Shown here in pieces: positions 18,954-28,348 of a stretch of 64,000 bases of DNA. Position numbers and translations under genes: made by a program. Origin of the DNA: BACL27 sp947488385 (lineage in GTDB: Bacteria > Actinomycetota > Acidimicrobiia > Acidimicrobiales > Ilumatobacteraceae); contig CAXNMJ010000001.1 of NCBI GenBank assembly GCA_964203655.1, positions 402,206-466,205 of the forward strand. Direction: 5' to 3'. Every line of letters starts with the position of its first letter. Positions within the stretch are counted from its first letter, which is position 1. The notes beneath the pieces were generated by a model. That model was not told the origin of the DNA. It did no database searches and worked only from the letters and a program-made list of their open reading frames with translations.

Positions 18954-20435
18954 GTGAAGCCGAATGTCTTGCTGATTACGCTCGACCAATTTCGTGCTGA
19001 TTGTCTTTCTAGCGCAGGCCACAAAATTGTTCGTACGCCCAATCTTGATGCGCTCGCCCAAAACGGAGTGCGGCTAGCCAATCACTTCAGCCAAGCGGCG
19101 CCATGCTCACCTGGTCGAGCCAGTTTGTACACCGGCTTGTATCAAATGAATCACCGTGTGTGCGCAAACGGCACACCTCTTGATGATCGATTTGACAATG
19201 TTGCACGAATGGCAATACGTGGCGGCTATTCGCCCACACTTTTTGGCTACACCGACCAAGGTGTAGACCCACGAGTTACACAATCACCCGACGACGAGCG
19301 ACTTTCGAGTTACCAACATGTGTTGCCTGGTTTTGACCGCATCTTAAATCTCTCTGAGCCCTACCCGCCATGGCTTCAAAATTTGAAAGAGCACGGCTTT
19401 GATCTGGGTGGCGACTACAACGGCGCACTTCGCACAGAACCAGATCGTCACGAAGACTTGAGCATCTCAACTTTTCTCACCGATCAATTTTTTGTCTGGC
19501 TCGACTCGCAAAAAGCCGGCACGCCATGGTTCACCCACCTGAGTTATCTGCGACCACATCCCCCATATGCAGCAGCGGGAAAGTGGTCGCGCGAATACTC
19601 TGCCGATGAAGTAGACCTGCCCATTAGTGCGAGCGAAACTCGACACCCATTGCACGAAGCGGCGATGAACCTCCCCGGCAATGCAGCGCCAACTACCGAA
19701 ACAGAGTTGCGAGAAATGCGCGCGCAGTATTACGGCATGATTGGTGAGGTTGACTTTCATGTCGGTCGAATTTGCGAGAAACTCCGTCAACGCAACGAGT
19801 GGCAAAACACTTTGATCATCATCACCGCAGATCATGGCGAGCAACTTGGCGACCACGGATTAAAAGACAAACTTGGTTTTTTTGAAAGCAGTTATCACAT
19901 CATCGGAATCATTCGTGACCCGAGTCATCCACAAACTCATGGTCAGGTAGTTACCGAGTTCACCGAAAATGTCGACATCATGCCGACGATCGCCGAATCA
20001 ATCGGCGTACCCGTGCCACTGCAGTGCGACGGTCTGCCACTAACCGACTTTCTGCGGGGCGAAACACCAAATCGCTGGCGCCAGGCAGCAACATACGAAT
20101 TTGACTGGCGACACATATATATAGACGACAGCGAGACGAGCGCCGCACAAAATTGGCCACGCGACAGGCGTCTCGAGCGTCAACACTTAGCAGTGCGTCG
20201 AACCCGCGATTCTGCCTACGTGCAATTTGGTGATGGCAGTTGGTTGGCTTTTGATCTGGCCAAAGATCCGACCTGGCGCACGACTTTTACCGACCCGAAC
20301 CGTGTTCTACCTCTTGCCCAAGAAATGTTGCTGTGGCGCTCTCATCACACCGAGCGCACATTGACTGGCATGTTGCTGCAAGACGGTGGCATTGGTCGCT
20401 GGCCCGATGGCGTCGCGTGGCGCAACAACAAATAG
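18954..20435 (+). CDS. Sulfatase family hydrolase
   Basis: A 493-residue alkaline-phosphatase-fold sulfatase. N-terminal metal ligands are in LLITLDQFRADCL, the formylglycine motif C-x-P-x-R in AAPCSPGRASLYTG, a His-containing FTHLSYLRPHPPY block and the C-terminal metal site ITADHGEQLGDHG. No signal peptide, so it acts in the cytoplasm or is co-exported. It could also be a phosphonate monoester hydrolase-like member, since those share the CSPGR/CTPGR motif. It starts the co-directional run leading to hutD, 17 bp downstream. Confidence 0.82.
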   Translation: MKPNVLLITLDQFRADCLSSAGHKIVRTPNLDALAQNGVRLANHFSQAAPCSPGRASLYTGLYQMNHRVCANGTPLDDRFDNVARMAIRGGYSPTLFGYTDQGVDPRVTQSPDDERLSSYQHVLPGFDRILNLSEPYPPWLQNLKEHGFDLGGDYNGALRTEPDRHEDLSISTFLTDQFFVWLDSQKAGTPWFTHLSYLRPHPPYAAAGKWSREYSADEVDLPISASETRHPLHEAAMNLPGNAAPTTETELREMRAQYYGMIGEVDFHVGRICEKLRQRNEWQNTLIIITADHGEQLGDHGLKDKLGFFESSYHIIGIIRDPSHPQTHGQVVTEFTENVDIMPTIAESIGVPVPLQCDGLPLTDFLRGETPNRWRQAATYEFDWRHIYIDDSETSAAQNWPRDRRLERQHLAVRRTRDSAYVQFGDGSWLAFDLAKDPTWRTTFTDPNRVLPLAQEMLLWRSHHTERTLTGMLLQDGGIGRWPDGVAWRNNK

Positions 20436-20452
20436 CCAACTAGTTTTGCAAC

Positions 20453-20989
20453 ATGGCGTTACAAAAATTTGCCGATCACTTGAGAGCGCCATGGCCGAAT
20501 GGTCGCGGCACGAGTTTTGAAATCGCCAGCCAGACACCCGGTGTCGCAGGTTGGACCTGGCGCGTAGCGATTGCGCCAGTTGTTGAAGACTGCGACTTCT
20601 CACACTTTGAAAACGTCCATCGACAGTTGCTGATCATTTCAGGTGACGAAATGATTCTGAATGTCGGAGGCGAAACTGTTGTCTGCAAACCAAATGAAGT
20701 TGCGGTGTTCGCAGGCGATATTCCGACCACGGCAAAACTGGTCAACGGCCCAATTGTTGATTTGAATTTAATGACCGTGCGTGGCAAAGCATCTGGAACA
20801 ATGACGTACGTTTCTGAACCAGGGCCACTATCAACGTGCGAGATGGTCGTATGCGTCTCAGAATCGGCTGAAATTATTGTTGATTCTCGACCTGTAACTT
20901 TGCACCATCAAGACGCTTACCTCGACACAATCAATTGCAAACTCAATCTCGTCTCGGGCGCTCTCGCCCACATCACCCTCTCTAAATAA
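20453..20989 (+). CDS. hutD: HutD/Ves family protein
   Basis: A 178-residue cupin-like protein of the HutD/Ves family. Typical features are the N-terminal WPNGRGTSFEIA, the GWTWRVAIAPV block and the central SGDEMILNVGG cupin strand. HutD is found in histidine-utilisation operons, where it is thought to limit or tune the pathway rather than catalyse a step. Its place before hutU fits that role. No frame break is seen. Confidence 0.82.
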   Translation: MALQKFADHLRAPWPNGRGTSFEIASQTPGVAGWTWRVAIAPVVEDCDFSHFENVHRQLLIISGDEMILNVGGETVVCKPNEVAVFAGDIPTTAKLVNGPIVDLNLMTVRGKASGTMTYVSEPGPLSTCEMVVCVSESAEIIVDSRPVTLHHQDAYLDTINCKLNLVSGALAHITLSK

Positions 20990-21043
20990 CTACTTAGTGC
21001 CCGACACTTGGCGGCGCGGCGCAATTTCGGCGAGAATATAACT

Positions 21044-22699
21044 ATGAGCGGACCAAGAGTTGTTAGATCTCCACGGGGCAGCAAACTGACTTGCGCCAAT
21101 TGGCAAATTGAAGCGCCATATCGAATGTTGCAAAATAATTTGGATCCAGAAGTTGCTGAGCGACCAGATGATCTGGTGGTTTACGGTGGCACAGGTCGAG
21201 CCGCACGAAGTTGGGATGCATTCGACGCGATGATGCGCACGATGCAAACGCTCAAGCCTGACGAGACCATGCTCGTGCAATCTGGCAAACCAGTCGGCGT
21301 GTTTCGCACGCACGAATGGGCGCCGCGGGTACTGCTCGCCAATTCAAATCTCGTTGGCGACTGGGCAACTTGGGATGAGTTTCGTCGCCTTGAAAATATG
21401 GGTCTCACGATGTACGGCCAAATGACGGCAGGTTCATGGATCTACATCGGCACTCAAGGAATTTTGCAAGGCACTTACGAATGTTTTGCCGAAATCGCTC
21501 GTAGAAAATTTAAAGGCACGCTCGCTGGCACGATTACTCTGACTGCTGGTCTCGGCGGAATGGGTGGCGCTCAGCCATTAGCAATCACAATGAACGACGG
21601 TGTCGCCTTGTGCATCGATGTCGATCCAACTCGCGTGCAACGTCGAGTCGAAACTCGTTATCTTGACGAAGTTGCTGACTCTCTCGAAGACGCAGTCAGG
21701 CGTTGTGAAGCAGCCAAAAAAGCGCGCAAGAAACTCTCGGTCGGCGTTGTCGGCAATGCGGCCGACATGTTTCCAAAACTTCTTGCGCAGGGTTTCGTCG
21801 CCGACATCGTCACCGATCAAACAAGCGCCCACGACCCAATGAGTTATCTGCCAAATGATTTGACGGTCGAAGCTGCCGAAAAACTTCGCACGACAAACCC
21901 CGCGCATTACATCGACCGCTCGCGTGCAGCGATGGCCGCCCACTGCGCGGCAATGGTCGGCTTCCAAGATGCCGGCGCCGAAGTGTTCGACTACGGCAAT
22001 TCACTTCGACGCGAGGCCCAACTCGGTGGCTATGACAGAGCGTTCGACTACCCCGGTTTCTTGCCCGCTTATATTCGTCCGCTCTTTTGCGAAGGCAAAG
22101 GTCCGTTTAGATGGGTCGCTCTTTCTGGCGACCCACGCGACATTGCTGCAACTGATCGCGCAGTTCTCGAAGAGTTTCCTGGTGACGAAGCACTCGCAAA
22201 ATGGATGCGACTTGCAAGCGAGCAAGTTGCCTTTCAAGGTTTGCCTGCGCGCATTTGTTGGCTCGGTTATGGCGAGCGTCATCGCCTCGGGCTGCGTTTC
22301 AATGAAATGGTCAAACGTGGAGAAGTCTCTGCGCCAATCGTTATCGGTCGAGATCACTTAGATTCAGGCTCTGTTGCTTCTCCGTTTCGAGAAACCGAAG
22401 CGATGCAAGATGGCTCTGACGCAATTGCCGACTGGCCGTTGCTAAATGCGCTCGTAAACACCGCGAGCGGCGCAACATGGGTCAGCATTCACCATGGTGG
22501 AGGTGTCGGCATCGGTCGCAGCATTCATGCCGGCATGGTTTGTGTCGCCGACGGCACCGATCTTGCCCGCGAAAAACTTTCTCGCGTATTGTTGAGCGAT
22601 CCGGGCATGGGTGTTATTCGCCATGCTGACGCGGGTTACGACCTGGCAATCAAAGTCGCCGAAGATCGCGGTGTTCGCTTGCCAATGCGTGAACAATGA
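21044..22699 (+). CDS. hutU: Urocanate hydratase
   Basis: The second enzyme of histidine degradation, converting urocanate to imidazolone propionate with tightly bound NAD+. From ATG 21044 (MSGPRVVRSPRGSKLTC) it is 551 aa, normal length. The NAD-binding stretch GLGGMGGAQPLAI, the YGGTGRAARSWD N-terminal block and the catalytic region GRDHLDSGSVASPFRETEAM followed by WVSIHHGGGVGIGRS are all intact. The stop overlaps the hutF start (ATGA), indicating translational coupling. It acts in the cytoplasm as a dimer. Confidence 0.95.
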   Translation: MSGPRVVRSPRGSKLTCANWQIEAPYRMLQNNLDPEVAERPDDLVVYGGTGRAARSWDAFDAMMRTMQTLKPDETMLVQSGKPVGVFRTHEWAPRVLLANSNLVGDWATWDEFRRLENMGLTMYGQMTAGSWIYIGTQGILQGTYECFAEIARRKFKGTLAGTITLTAGLGGMGGAQPLAITMNDGVALCIDVDPTRVQRRVETRYLDEVADSLEDAVRRCEAAKKARKKLSVGVVGNAADMFPKLLAQGFVADIVTDQTSAHDPMSYLPNDLTVEAAEKLRTTNPAHYIDRSRAAMAAHCAAMVGFQDAGAEVFDYGNSLRREAQLGGYDRAFDYPGFLPAYIRPLFCEGKGPFRWVALSGDPRDIAATDRAVLEEFPGDEALAKWMRLASEQVAFQGLPARICWLGYGERHRLGLRFNEMVKRGEVSAPIVIGRDHLDSGSVASPFRETEAMQDGSDAIADWPLLNALVNTASGATWVSIHHGGGVGIGRSIHAGMVCVADGTDLAREKLSRVLLSDPGMGVIRHADAGYDLAIKVAEDRGVRLPMREQ

Positions 22700-24027
22700 A
22701 ATCAATCCACGCGCAGTTTGCTTGGCTCGGCGGTGAGAGTTGTGCTCTAAACGTTCGCATCACCACCAATAACGGATTAATTTCGGCAATTGAGCCGAAC
22801 TCAGCGGCGAGTGCAAAAGATTTACGCGTTGTCGGCGTGGTTATGCCCGGCTTTGTCAATACTCACAGTCACGCTTTTCACCGCGCGTTGCGTGGACGCA
22901 CACACAGCGGTGCCGGCCTCGGTGACTTTTGGTCGTGGCGAACATTGATGTATCAAGTTGCGAATCGTCTGACACCTGAAAACTATTTGGCGCTCGCTTC
23001 GGCTGTGTATTGCGAAATGGCACTTGCCGGCATCACTTCTGTTGGCGAATTTCACTATGTGCACCACCAGCCAGACGGCAAGCAATATCAAGACCCGAAT
23101 GAAATGGGCAAAGCATTAATCGAGGCTGCACGAATTGCAGGCGTTCGCCTAACACTGCTTGATGTCGCATATTTGCATGGCGGCCTAAATGGCCAAAAAC
23201 TCGGTCAAGAGCAACAACGATTCACAGATTCGACAATCGAAAATTGGCTATCGCGCGTTGACATGCTTGGTGCATCAAGTGCAATGCACACGGTTGGTCT
23301 TGCACCCCACAGCGTTCGGGCCGTACACGAAACCGAACTTGCACAGATCGCCAAACATCGCAAAAACCGGGTGGTACACATCCATGTTTCTGAACAGCCA
23401 GCAGAAAACGAATCTTGTCGCGCAGCAACAGGTCGCACGCCAACAAAACTCTTGAGTGATGCCGGACTACTTGGCTCGTTTACATCGGCGATTCACGCCA
23501 CACATCTTGATGCCAGCGATATTGCGCTGTTGGGGCAAAGCAAAACCTTCTCGTGCTTTTGCCCGACAACCGAGCGCGACTTGGCAGACGGTATTGGGCC
23601 GTCGGCAGAACTCGTTGCAGCCGGCTCGCCTCTTTGCTTGGGCACAGACTCACATGCCGTGATCGATATGTTCGAAGAGGCTCGCGCAGTTGAAATGCAC
23701 CAAAGACTTATTTCTAATAAGCGCGGTGTGCATCGCAGCAGCGAACTACTCGCGTCGGCAACCGTGCACGGCGCAAGTTCATTGGGCAGCAAAAATCACG
23801 GTCTTGTTGTTGGTGCTCCGGCTGATTTCATTGCGATTGCTACAGATTCGGTCCGTCTCGCATCTTTTGACGGCGAAAACGGAGCCGCCCACCTCGTGCA
23901 CAGTGCAACCAGTTCAGACGTCAGAGATGTTTGGGTCGGTGGCGAGCAAATCGTTAAAGATCGCATCCACCGCTCAACGCCCAACATTGCCGAGAGTTTG
24001 CGCACATCGATTGCCGCAGTGCTCTAA
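22696..24027 (+). CDS. hutF: Formimidoylglutamate deiminase
   Basis: A 443-residue amidohydrolase that deiminates N-formimidoyl-L-glutamate to N-formyl-L-glutamate and ammonia. The metal-binding NTHSHAFHRALRGRTHSG is clear, with later ligands in RVVHIHVSEQPAENE, SAIHATHL and CLGTDSHAVID. HutF defines the five-step hut route, which then needs a deformylase (normally HutG) to release formate and glutamate. No hutG is present; the next gene is a peptide deformylase homologue. The start overlaps the hutU stop. Confidence 0.9.
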   Translation: MKSIHAQFAWLGGESCALNVRITTNNGLISAIEPNSAASAKDLRVVGVVMPGFVNTHSHAFHRALRGRTHSGAGLGDFWSWRTLMYQVANRLTPENYLALASAVYCEMALAGITSVGEFHYVHHQPDGKQYQDPNEMGKALIEAARIAGVRLTLLDVAYLHGGLNGQKLGQEQQRFTDSTIENWLSRVDMLGASSAMHTVGLAPHSVRAVHETELAQIAKHRKNRVVHIHVSEQPAENESCRAATGRTPTKLLSDAGLLGSFTSAIHATHLDASDIALLGQSKTFSCFCPTTERDLADGIGPSAELVAAGSPLCLGTDSHAVIDMFEEARAVEMHQRLISNKRGVHRSSELLASATVHGASSLGSKNHGLVVGAPADFIAIATDSVRLASFDGENGAAHLVHSATSSDVRDVWVGGEQIVKDRIHRSTPNIAESLRTSIAAVL

Positions 24028-24040
24028 TTACACTTATTGC

Positions 24041-24616
24041 ATGACAGTTTTACCAATCGCCACCATCGGTCACCCCGAATTACGAATTCGTGCCAGCGAG
24101 GTTGACCCAAAAGAAATTAAGTCACCAGAGATTCAGACTTTTATAGATGACCTAGTCGAAACGATGCGTCATGCCAATGGCGCTGGTCTTGCGGCAACGC
24201 AAGTTTTGCGCCATCAACGAATCTGCGCTGTTGAAGTCAACAAGAATCCGCGGTATCCATATAAACCGCAGGTGCCATTAACGATTCTGATTAATCCGGT
24301 GCTCACGCCACTCGACGAAGACATGTTTGAAAATAACGAGGGTTGTTTGTCGGTGCCTGGTTTTCGCGGCAACGTTTGGCGTTACACATCAATTCGTGTT
24401 CAGGCTTTTGATCGCAATGGCGAAACAATCGACCAAATAATTCGTGGCATGACAGCGTGCACCTACCAGCACGAAGTTGATCACCTCGACGGTCTGCTAT
24501 TCATGGACAAGGTGAAAGATTCAAACACATTTACGACTTGGGACTCTTTTGACAAGTTCCATCATCATGACTTTGTCGTTCGAGTTAAGGAACTTGTCGC
24601 GAAGTTCGGTTCGTAG
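24041..24616 (+). CDS. def: Peptide deformylase homologue inside the hut operon
   Basis: A 191-residue metal hydrolase of the peptide deformylase family. All three catalytic motifs are intact: GAGLAATQ (motif I), EGCLSVPG (motif II, cysteine ligand) and QHEVDH (motif III, two histidine ligands and the general-base glutamate). ATG 24041 is the natural start; the frame is open further upstream, but that part lies over hutF in another frame. The TAG stop overlaps the hutI GTG start by one base, and the gene sits 13 bp after hutF. Known PDFs remove formyl from nascent formyl-methionine. Its position suggests an alternative role: hydrolysing the N-formylglutamate made by HutF. A housekeeping role in translation cannot be excluded. 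Confidence 0.88.
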   Translation: MTVLPIATIGHPELRIRASEVDPKEIKSPEIQTFIDDLVETMRHANGAGLAATQVLRHQRICAVEVNKNPRYPYKPQVPLTILINPVLTPLDEDMFENNEGCLSVPGFRGNVWRYTSIRVQAFDRNGETIDQIIRGMTACTYQHEVDHLDGLLFMDKVKDSNTFTTWDSFDKFHHHDFVVRVKELVAKFGS

Positions 24617-25800
24617 TGCTCGTTCTCACCGGTATCGGTACTCTCGTTACCAACGATGTCACACTTGAGCGCGGCAAACTCGGAGTAATCAACAACGCCG
24701 CACTTGTCGTCGGCGATGACAACAAAGTTGCTTTGGCATGCGAGGCCGTCAACTTGCCGCGTGAGTTGCGCACAAATGCAGTCGACATCGGCGGCCGAGC
24801 GGTGATTCCTGGTTTCGTTGACAGTCACACTCACCTAGTTTTTGGCGGCGATCGCGCTTCAGAGTTTGAAGCACGTATGTCGGGCAAACCATATACAGCG
24901 GGAGGAATTCGCACCACGATGGCGGCCACTCGTGGCGCGTCTAACGACACACTCGCCGAAAATGCTCGACGACTTGCCAACGAAGCGTTACACACCGGAA
25001 CGACAACACTCGAAACAAAATCTGGTTACGGTCTGTCAGTTTTAGATGAAACTCGTTCGCTGCAAGTCGCGGCTTCAATCACTTCGGAAACTACTTTTCT
25101 TGGCGCGCATGTTGTTCCGCCAGATTCGCAAATTGACGACTACGTAAACCTCGTTTGCGGTGAGATGCTCGCGCAATGCGCAGCGTCGGCAAAATGGATT
25201 GACGTTTTTTGCGATCGTGGGGCGTTTGAGGTCGATCACGCGCGGGCGATTCTGAGCGCCGGCGCAAAAGCAGGCTTGGGCATGAGAATTCATGCCAATC
25301 AACTGCAACACGGTGGCGGAGTGCAACTGGGTGTCGAACTCGGTGTCGCCTCATGCGATCACTGCACGCACTTGAACGATGCAGATGTTTCGGCGCTCGC
25401 CGACTCGAACGGAAGCACCGTCGCCACGCTCTTGCCGACTGCCGAGTTGTGCACGCGCTCGCAGTTTCCAGATGCGCGAAGACTGATTGATGCTGGTGTG
25501 ACAGTCGCTCTGGCTTCAGACTGCAATCCTGGATCGTCATATACGACTTCAATGCCGCTGGTAATTTCACTCGCAGTTCTGAATATGAATATGACCTGCG
25601 AGGAGGCCGTCTGGTCGGCAACTGCGGGAGGTGCCGCCGCGTTGCGACGCCAAGACGTTGGCACACTAAGGATCGGCGCAAATGCCGATTTTTCAGTGCT
25701 GAATACGCCAAGTTACATTCACCTCGCCTATCGACCAGGTGTGAAACTTGTCGATGCCGTTTTTCGCCACGGCGAGTGCGTTGCTGGTTCGGTGTTGTAA
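24616..25800 (+). CDS. hutI: Imidazolonepropionase
   Basis: The third enzyme of histidine degradation, hydrolysing 4-imidazolone-5-propanoate to N-formimidoylglutamate. The 394-residue amidohydrolase shows metal ligands in DSHTHLVFGGDRASEFEARM and the substrate-binding TTLETKSGYGLS, with later ligands in GMRIHANQLQHGG, CDHCTHLND and ALASDCNPGSS. It starts with GTG overlapping the def stop. The length is family-typical with no frame break. Cytoplasmic zinc or iron enzyme. Confidence 0.93.
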   Translation: MLVLTGIGTLVTNDVTLERGKLGVINNAALVVGDDNKVALACEAVNLPRELRTNAVDIGGRAVIPGFVDSHTHLVFGGDRASEFEARMSGKPYTAGGIRTTMAATRGASNDTLAENARRLANEALHTGTTTLETKSGYGLSVLDETRSLQVAASITSETTFLGAHVVPPDSQIDDYVNLVCGEMLAQCAASAKWIDVFCDRGAFEVDHARAILSAGAKAGLGMRIHANQLQHGGGVQLGVELGVASCDHCTHLNDADVSALADSNGSTVATLLPTAELCTRSQFPDARRLIDAGVTVALASDCNPGSSYTTSMPLVISLAVLNMNMTCEEAVWSATAGGAAALRRQDVGTLRIGANADFSVLNTPSYIHLAYRPGVKLVDAVFRHGECVAGSVL

Positions 25801-25803
25801 AAT
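25798..25803 (+). promoter_or_regulatory. -10 box of a probable leaderless promoter (desaturase)
   Basis: TAAAAT, which includes the hutI stop codon, is followed by six bases and the GTG at 25810. Confidence 0.35.
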
Positions 25804-25809
25804 CTAAGA

Positions 25810-26722
25810 GTGCAAGAGCCTCGCCGAAATATTCTTAAATCGCCTGGTGATTGGCGCACCCTGATCATTGCCGTTTTGGTTTACGGCGGCTGGTTAGCAA
25901 CAGTTTTTCTGCACAAACAAATGCCTTGGTGGGCGACATTTGCATTGCTCACTTGGTTTGGTGCATGGCACCTCAGTTTGCAACACGAACTCGTGCACGG
26001 ACACCCATTTCGCAATTCAAAGTTGAACGCCGCTCTGGCCTCACTGTCACTAACAATGTGGGTTCCGTTCTTGTCGTTCAAACGCGATCACATCTCACAC
26101 CACAACACAACTCTCACACACCCCAAAGCTTGACACTGAGAGCTACTACTCGATGCCCGAGCAGTGGCAACATTCAGGCCGATTCTTGCGCTCGATCTAT
26201 TGGGCCAATCGCACTATCGCCTTCAGGCTGACAGTTTGGTCAGTCTTCAGCACTGTGCAATATTTCTTCGCCGATGCATGGCGCGCAATTCGCAATGTCG
26301 ACAACGCGCGAAGTGCGTGGGCGTTACATATTCCTGGCCTCATTGCAGTTACATACATCGTCAATAATCTTGCCGGAATGTCAATGGTCGAATACCTGAT
26401 CGGCGGCGTATTCGCCTCTCACTCGCTCAACATGATGCGCTCGTTTGCCGAACACAAAACACTCGGCGATGAATCAACACGAACTGCGATGATCGACGCC
26501 GGTCGAGTCATGAGTTTGTTGATGCTCAACAACAACCTGCACATCGCTCACCACGACGAACCATCAGCACCTTGGTATAAAGTGCCCGAAGTTGCCGAGC
26601 GGCTTAACGCGTTTGAACGTGCGCAGAAAATCAACGCGCTGTACAAAGGTGGCTATGGCGAACTCCTCCGTCGATTTACTTTCAAGCCTTACGATCAGCC
26701 CGTTTATAGCAAGTCGGTTTGA
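25810..26722 (+). CDS. Fatty acid desaturase, one frameshift
   Basis: A membrane di-iron desaturase/hydroxylase of about 303 aa when rejoined. The histidine boxes are visible: HELVHGH, then DHISHHNTTLTH, and later HIAHHDEP. Transmembrane helices flank them (LIIAVLVYGGWLATVFL, WALHIPGLIAVTYIVNN). The first frame ends after LTHPK, and the rest (LDTESYYSMPEQWQHSGRF) continues in the next frame; the break at 26121-26127 lies in a CCCC-AAA run and fits one extra base. Such enzymes act on acyl chains or carotenoids/hydrocarbons with O2. The location between hutI and hutH has no obvious metabolic reason. Confidence 0.75.
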
Positions 26723-26756
26723 TCTCTTTGGTTTTCTGATTTTTCATACCGACAAC

Positions 26757-26762
26757 TAGAGT
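26757..26762 (+). promoter_or_regulatory. -10 box of a probable leaderless promoter (hutH)
   Basis: TAGAGT then six bases then GTG at 26769. It suggests hutH has its own promoter in addition to any read-through. Confidence 0.42.
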
Positions 26763-26768
26763 TCTACC

Positions 26769-28313
26769 GTGCAAAGTTCTGCCGTATCGATCAGTACTTC
26801 TGGTCTTGATCGTGATTCCGTCGTCAGTGTTGCTCGTGATTTTGCCGAAGTAAAAATCACACAATCTGCTTTTGATGCTCTGGCTCGTTCGAGCAAAGTT
26901 GTCGAAGATTTGGCCAAGTCAGACCAGCCTGTCTATGGCATTTCAACTGGGTTTGGTGCACTCGCAACCAAACACATCGCTCCAAATGATCGGGTCGCCT
27001 TGCAGCAGTCGCTGATTCGTTCACATGCAGCAGGCATGGGATCTGTAGTTGAGACCGAGGTAGTTCGCGCGATGCAGTTATTGCGTCTGCGTACTTTGTG
27101 CAGCGGCGCAACCGGCGTGAGACCAGTTGTTGCCGAGACAATGGCGGCCATGCTCAATGCGGCAATCACACCAGTTGTTTACGAATACGGCTCACTTGGC
27201 TGCAGCGGCGATCTTGCCCCGCTTTCTCATTGTGCGCTCGCACTCATGGGTGAAGGCGAAGTCTTTGATAAATCAGGCAAACGTCGCCCGACACTCGAAG
27301 TGCTCAAAGAGAACAACATCAAGCCAATCGTGTTGCGCGAAAAAGAAGGACTCGCACTCATCAACGGCACCGATGGCATGCTCGGCATGTTGCTCTTGGC
27401 GATCACCGATCTTTTTGAACTTTGCAAACTTGCCGATATTGCAACAGCTCTTAGCGTTGAAGCACTGCTCGGCACCGACCAGGTTTTTACCGCCGACATG
27501 CACGAGCCTCTGCGTGCGCACCCCGGTCAAGTTGCAAGTGCCGCCAATATCTTTGCGCTTCTGAAAAATTCACCGTTGGTCGCATCTCATCGCACCGACG
27601 ACACTCGCGTGCAAGACGCATATTCGCTTCGTTGTGCGCCACAAGTCAATGGTGCAGTTCGCGACACGATCACTCATGCTTTGAATGTCGCCCAACGCGA
27701 ACTTGCGGCGATGATCGACAACCCCGTTGTCACCAGTTCTGGAGAGATTCGCTCGAACGGCAATTTTCACGGCGCGCCAGTTGGCTATGTGCTTGACTTC
27801 TTGGCAATTGCAACTTGCGATCTCGGCTCTATCAGCGAGCGCCGCACCGATCGCATGCTCGATGCAAATCGGTCAATGGGGCTACCGGCATTTTTGGCGT
27901 TCAATGCCGGTGTCGACTCAGGCTTAATGATCGCTCAATACACGCAAGCCAGCATGGTTTCAGAAAACAAACGCCTGGCCGTTCCTGCCAGCGTCGATTC
28001 AATTCCTACAAGTGCGATGCAAGAAGATCACGTCTCTATGGGATGGAACGCCGCGCGCAAATTACGTCTCGCAATCGACAACTTGCGTCGAATTTTGGCA
28101 ATTGAAATTTTTGCTGCAACTCGGGCGATTGACTATCGCGCGCCGCTCACTGCATCCCCTGCCTTGACGAAAGTTGTCGGTGAAGTGCGCAAAGTTATCG
28201 GCGCACCAGGCCCAGACAGAATTCTCGCCGAACAAATGGCCCAGGTCGAAACCCTCGCCCGCACTCACGCTCTTCGCCTCGCAGCAGAAACCGTCACCGG
28301 CCCCCTCAACTGA
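26769..28313 (+). CDS. hutH: Histidine ammonia-lyase
   Basis: The first enzyme of histidine degradation, eliminating ammonia from L-histidine to give urocanate. It is 514 aa, normal length, with GISTGFGALA near residue 57, YSLRCAPQV and the C-terminal DHVSMGWNAARKL block. The MIO cofactor normally forms from Ala-Ser-Gly; here the triad reads Cys-Ser-Gly (residues 145-147, in GSLGCSGDLAPLSH). Because the serine and glycine are kept, cofactor formation is still plausible. It is transcribed in the same direction as the other hut genes, after the desaturase, with its own leaderless-type promoter. Confidence 0.93.
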   Translation: MQSSAVSISTSGLDRDSVVSVARDFAEVKITQSAFDALARSSKVVEDLAKSDQPVYGISTGFGALATKHIAPNDRVALQQSLIRSHAAGMGSVVETEVVRAMQLLRLRTLCSGATGVRPVVAETMAAMLNAAITPVVYEYGSLGCSGDLAPLSHCALALMGEGEVFDKSGKRRPTLEVLKENNIKPIVLREKEGLALINGTDGMLGMLLLAITDLFELCKLADIATALSVEALLGTDQVFTADMHEPLRAHPGQVASAANIFALLKNSPLVASHRTDDTRVQDAYSLRCAPQVNGAVRDTITHALNVAQRELAAMIDNPVVTSSGEIRSNGNFHGAPVGYVLDFLAIATCDLGSISERRTDRMLDANRSMGLPAFLAFNAGVDSGLMIAQYTQASMVSENKRLAVPASVDSIPTSAMQEDHVSMGWNAARKLRLAIDNLRRILAIEIFAATRAIDYRAPLTASPALTKVVGEVRKVIGAPGPDRILAEQMAQVETLARTHALRLAAETVTGPLN

Positions 28314-28348
28314 TTTTTACCGACTCTCGTCGGGGCGAAAGTAGTTGG

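Noticed and set aside
23690..24616. A 308-codon open frame that would give the deformylase a long N-terminal extension
   Set aside because: The first 117 codons lie over hutF in another frame and look non-coding in composition; the family start matches ATG 24041.
25091..25711. A 206-codon frame antisense to hutI
   Set aside because: Arg/Ser-rich shadow sequence; hutI is fully supported on the other strand.
28320..28333. CCGAC-TCTC-GTCGG hairpin between hutH and the neocarzinostatin-like gene as a terminator
   Set aside because: It is a plausible stem in a convergent gap, but there is no T tract on either side, so I did not list it as a terminator.
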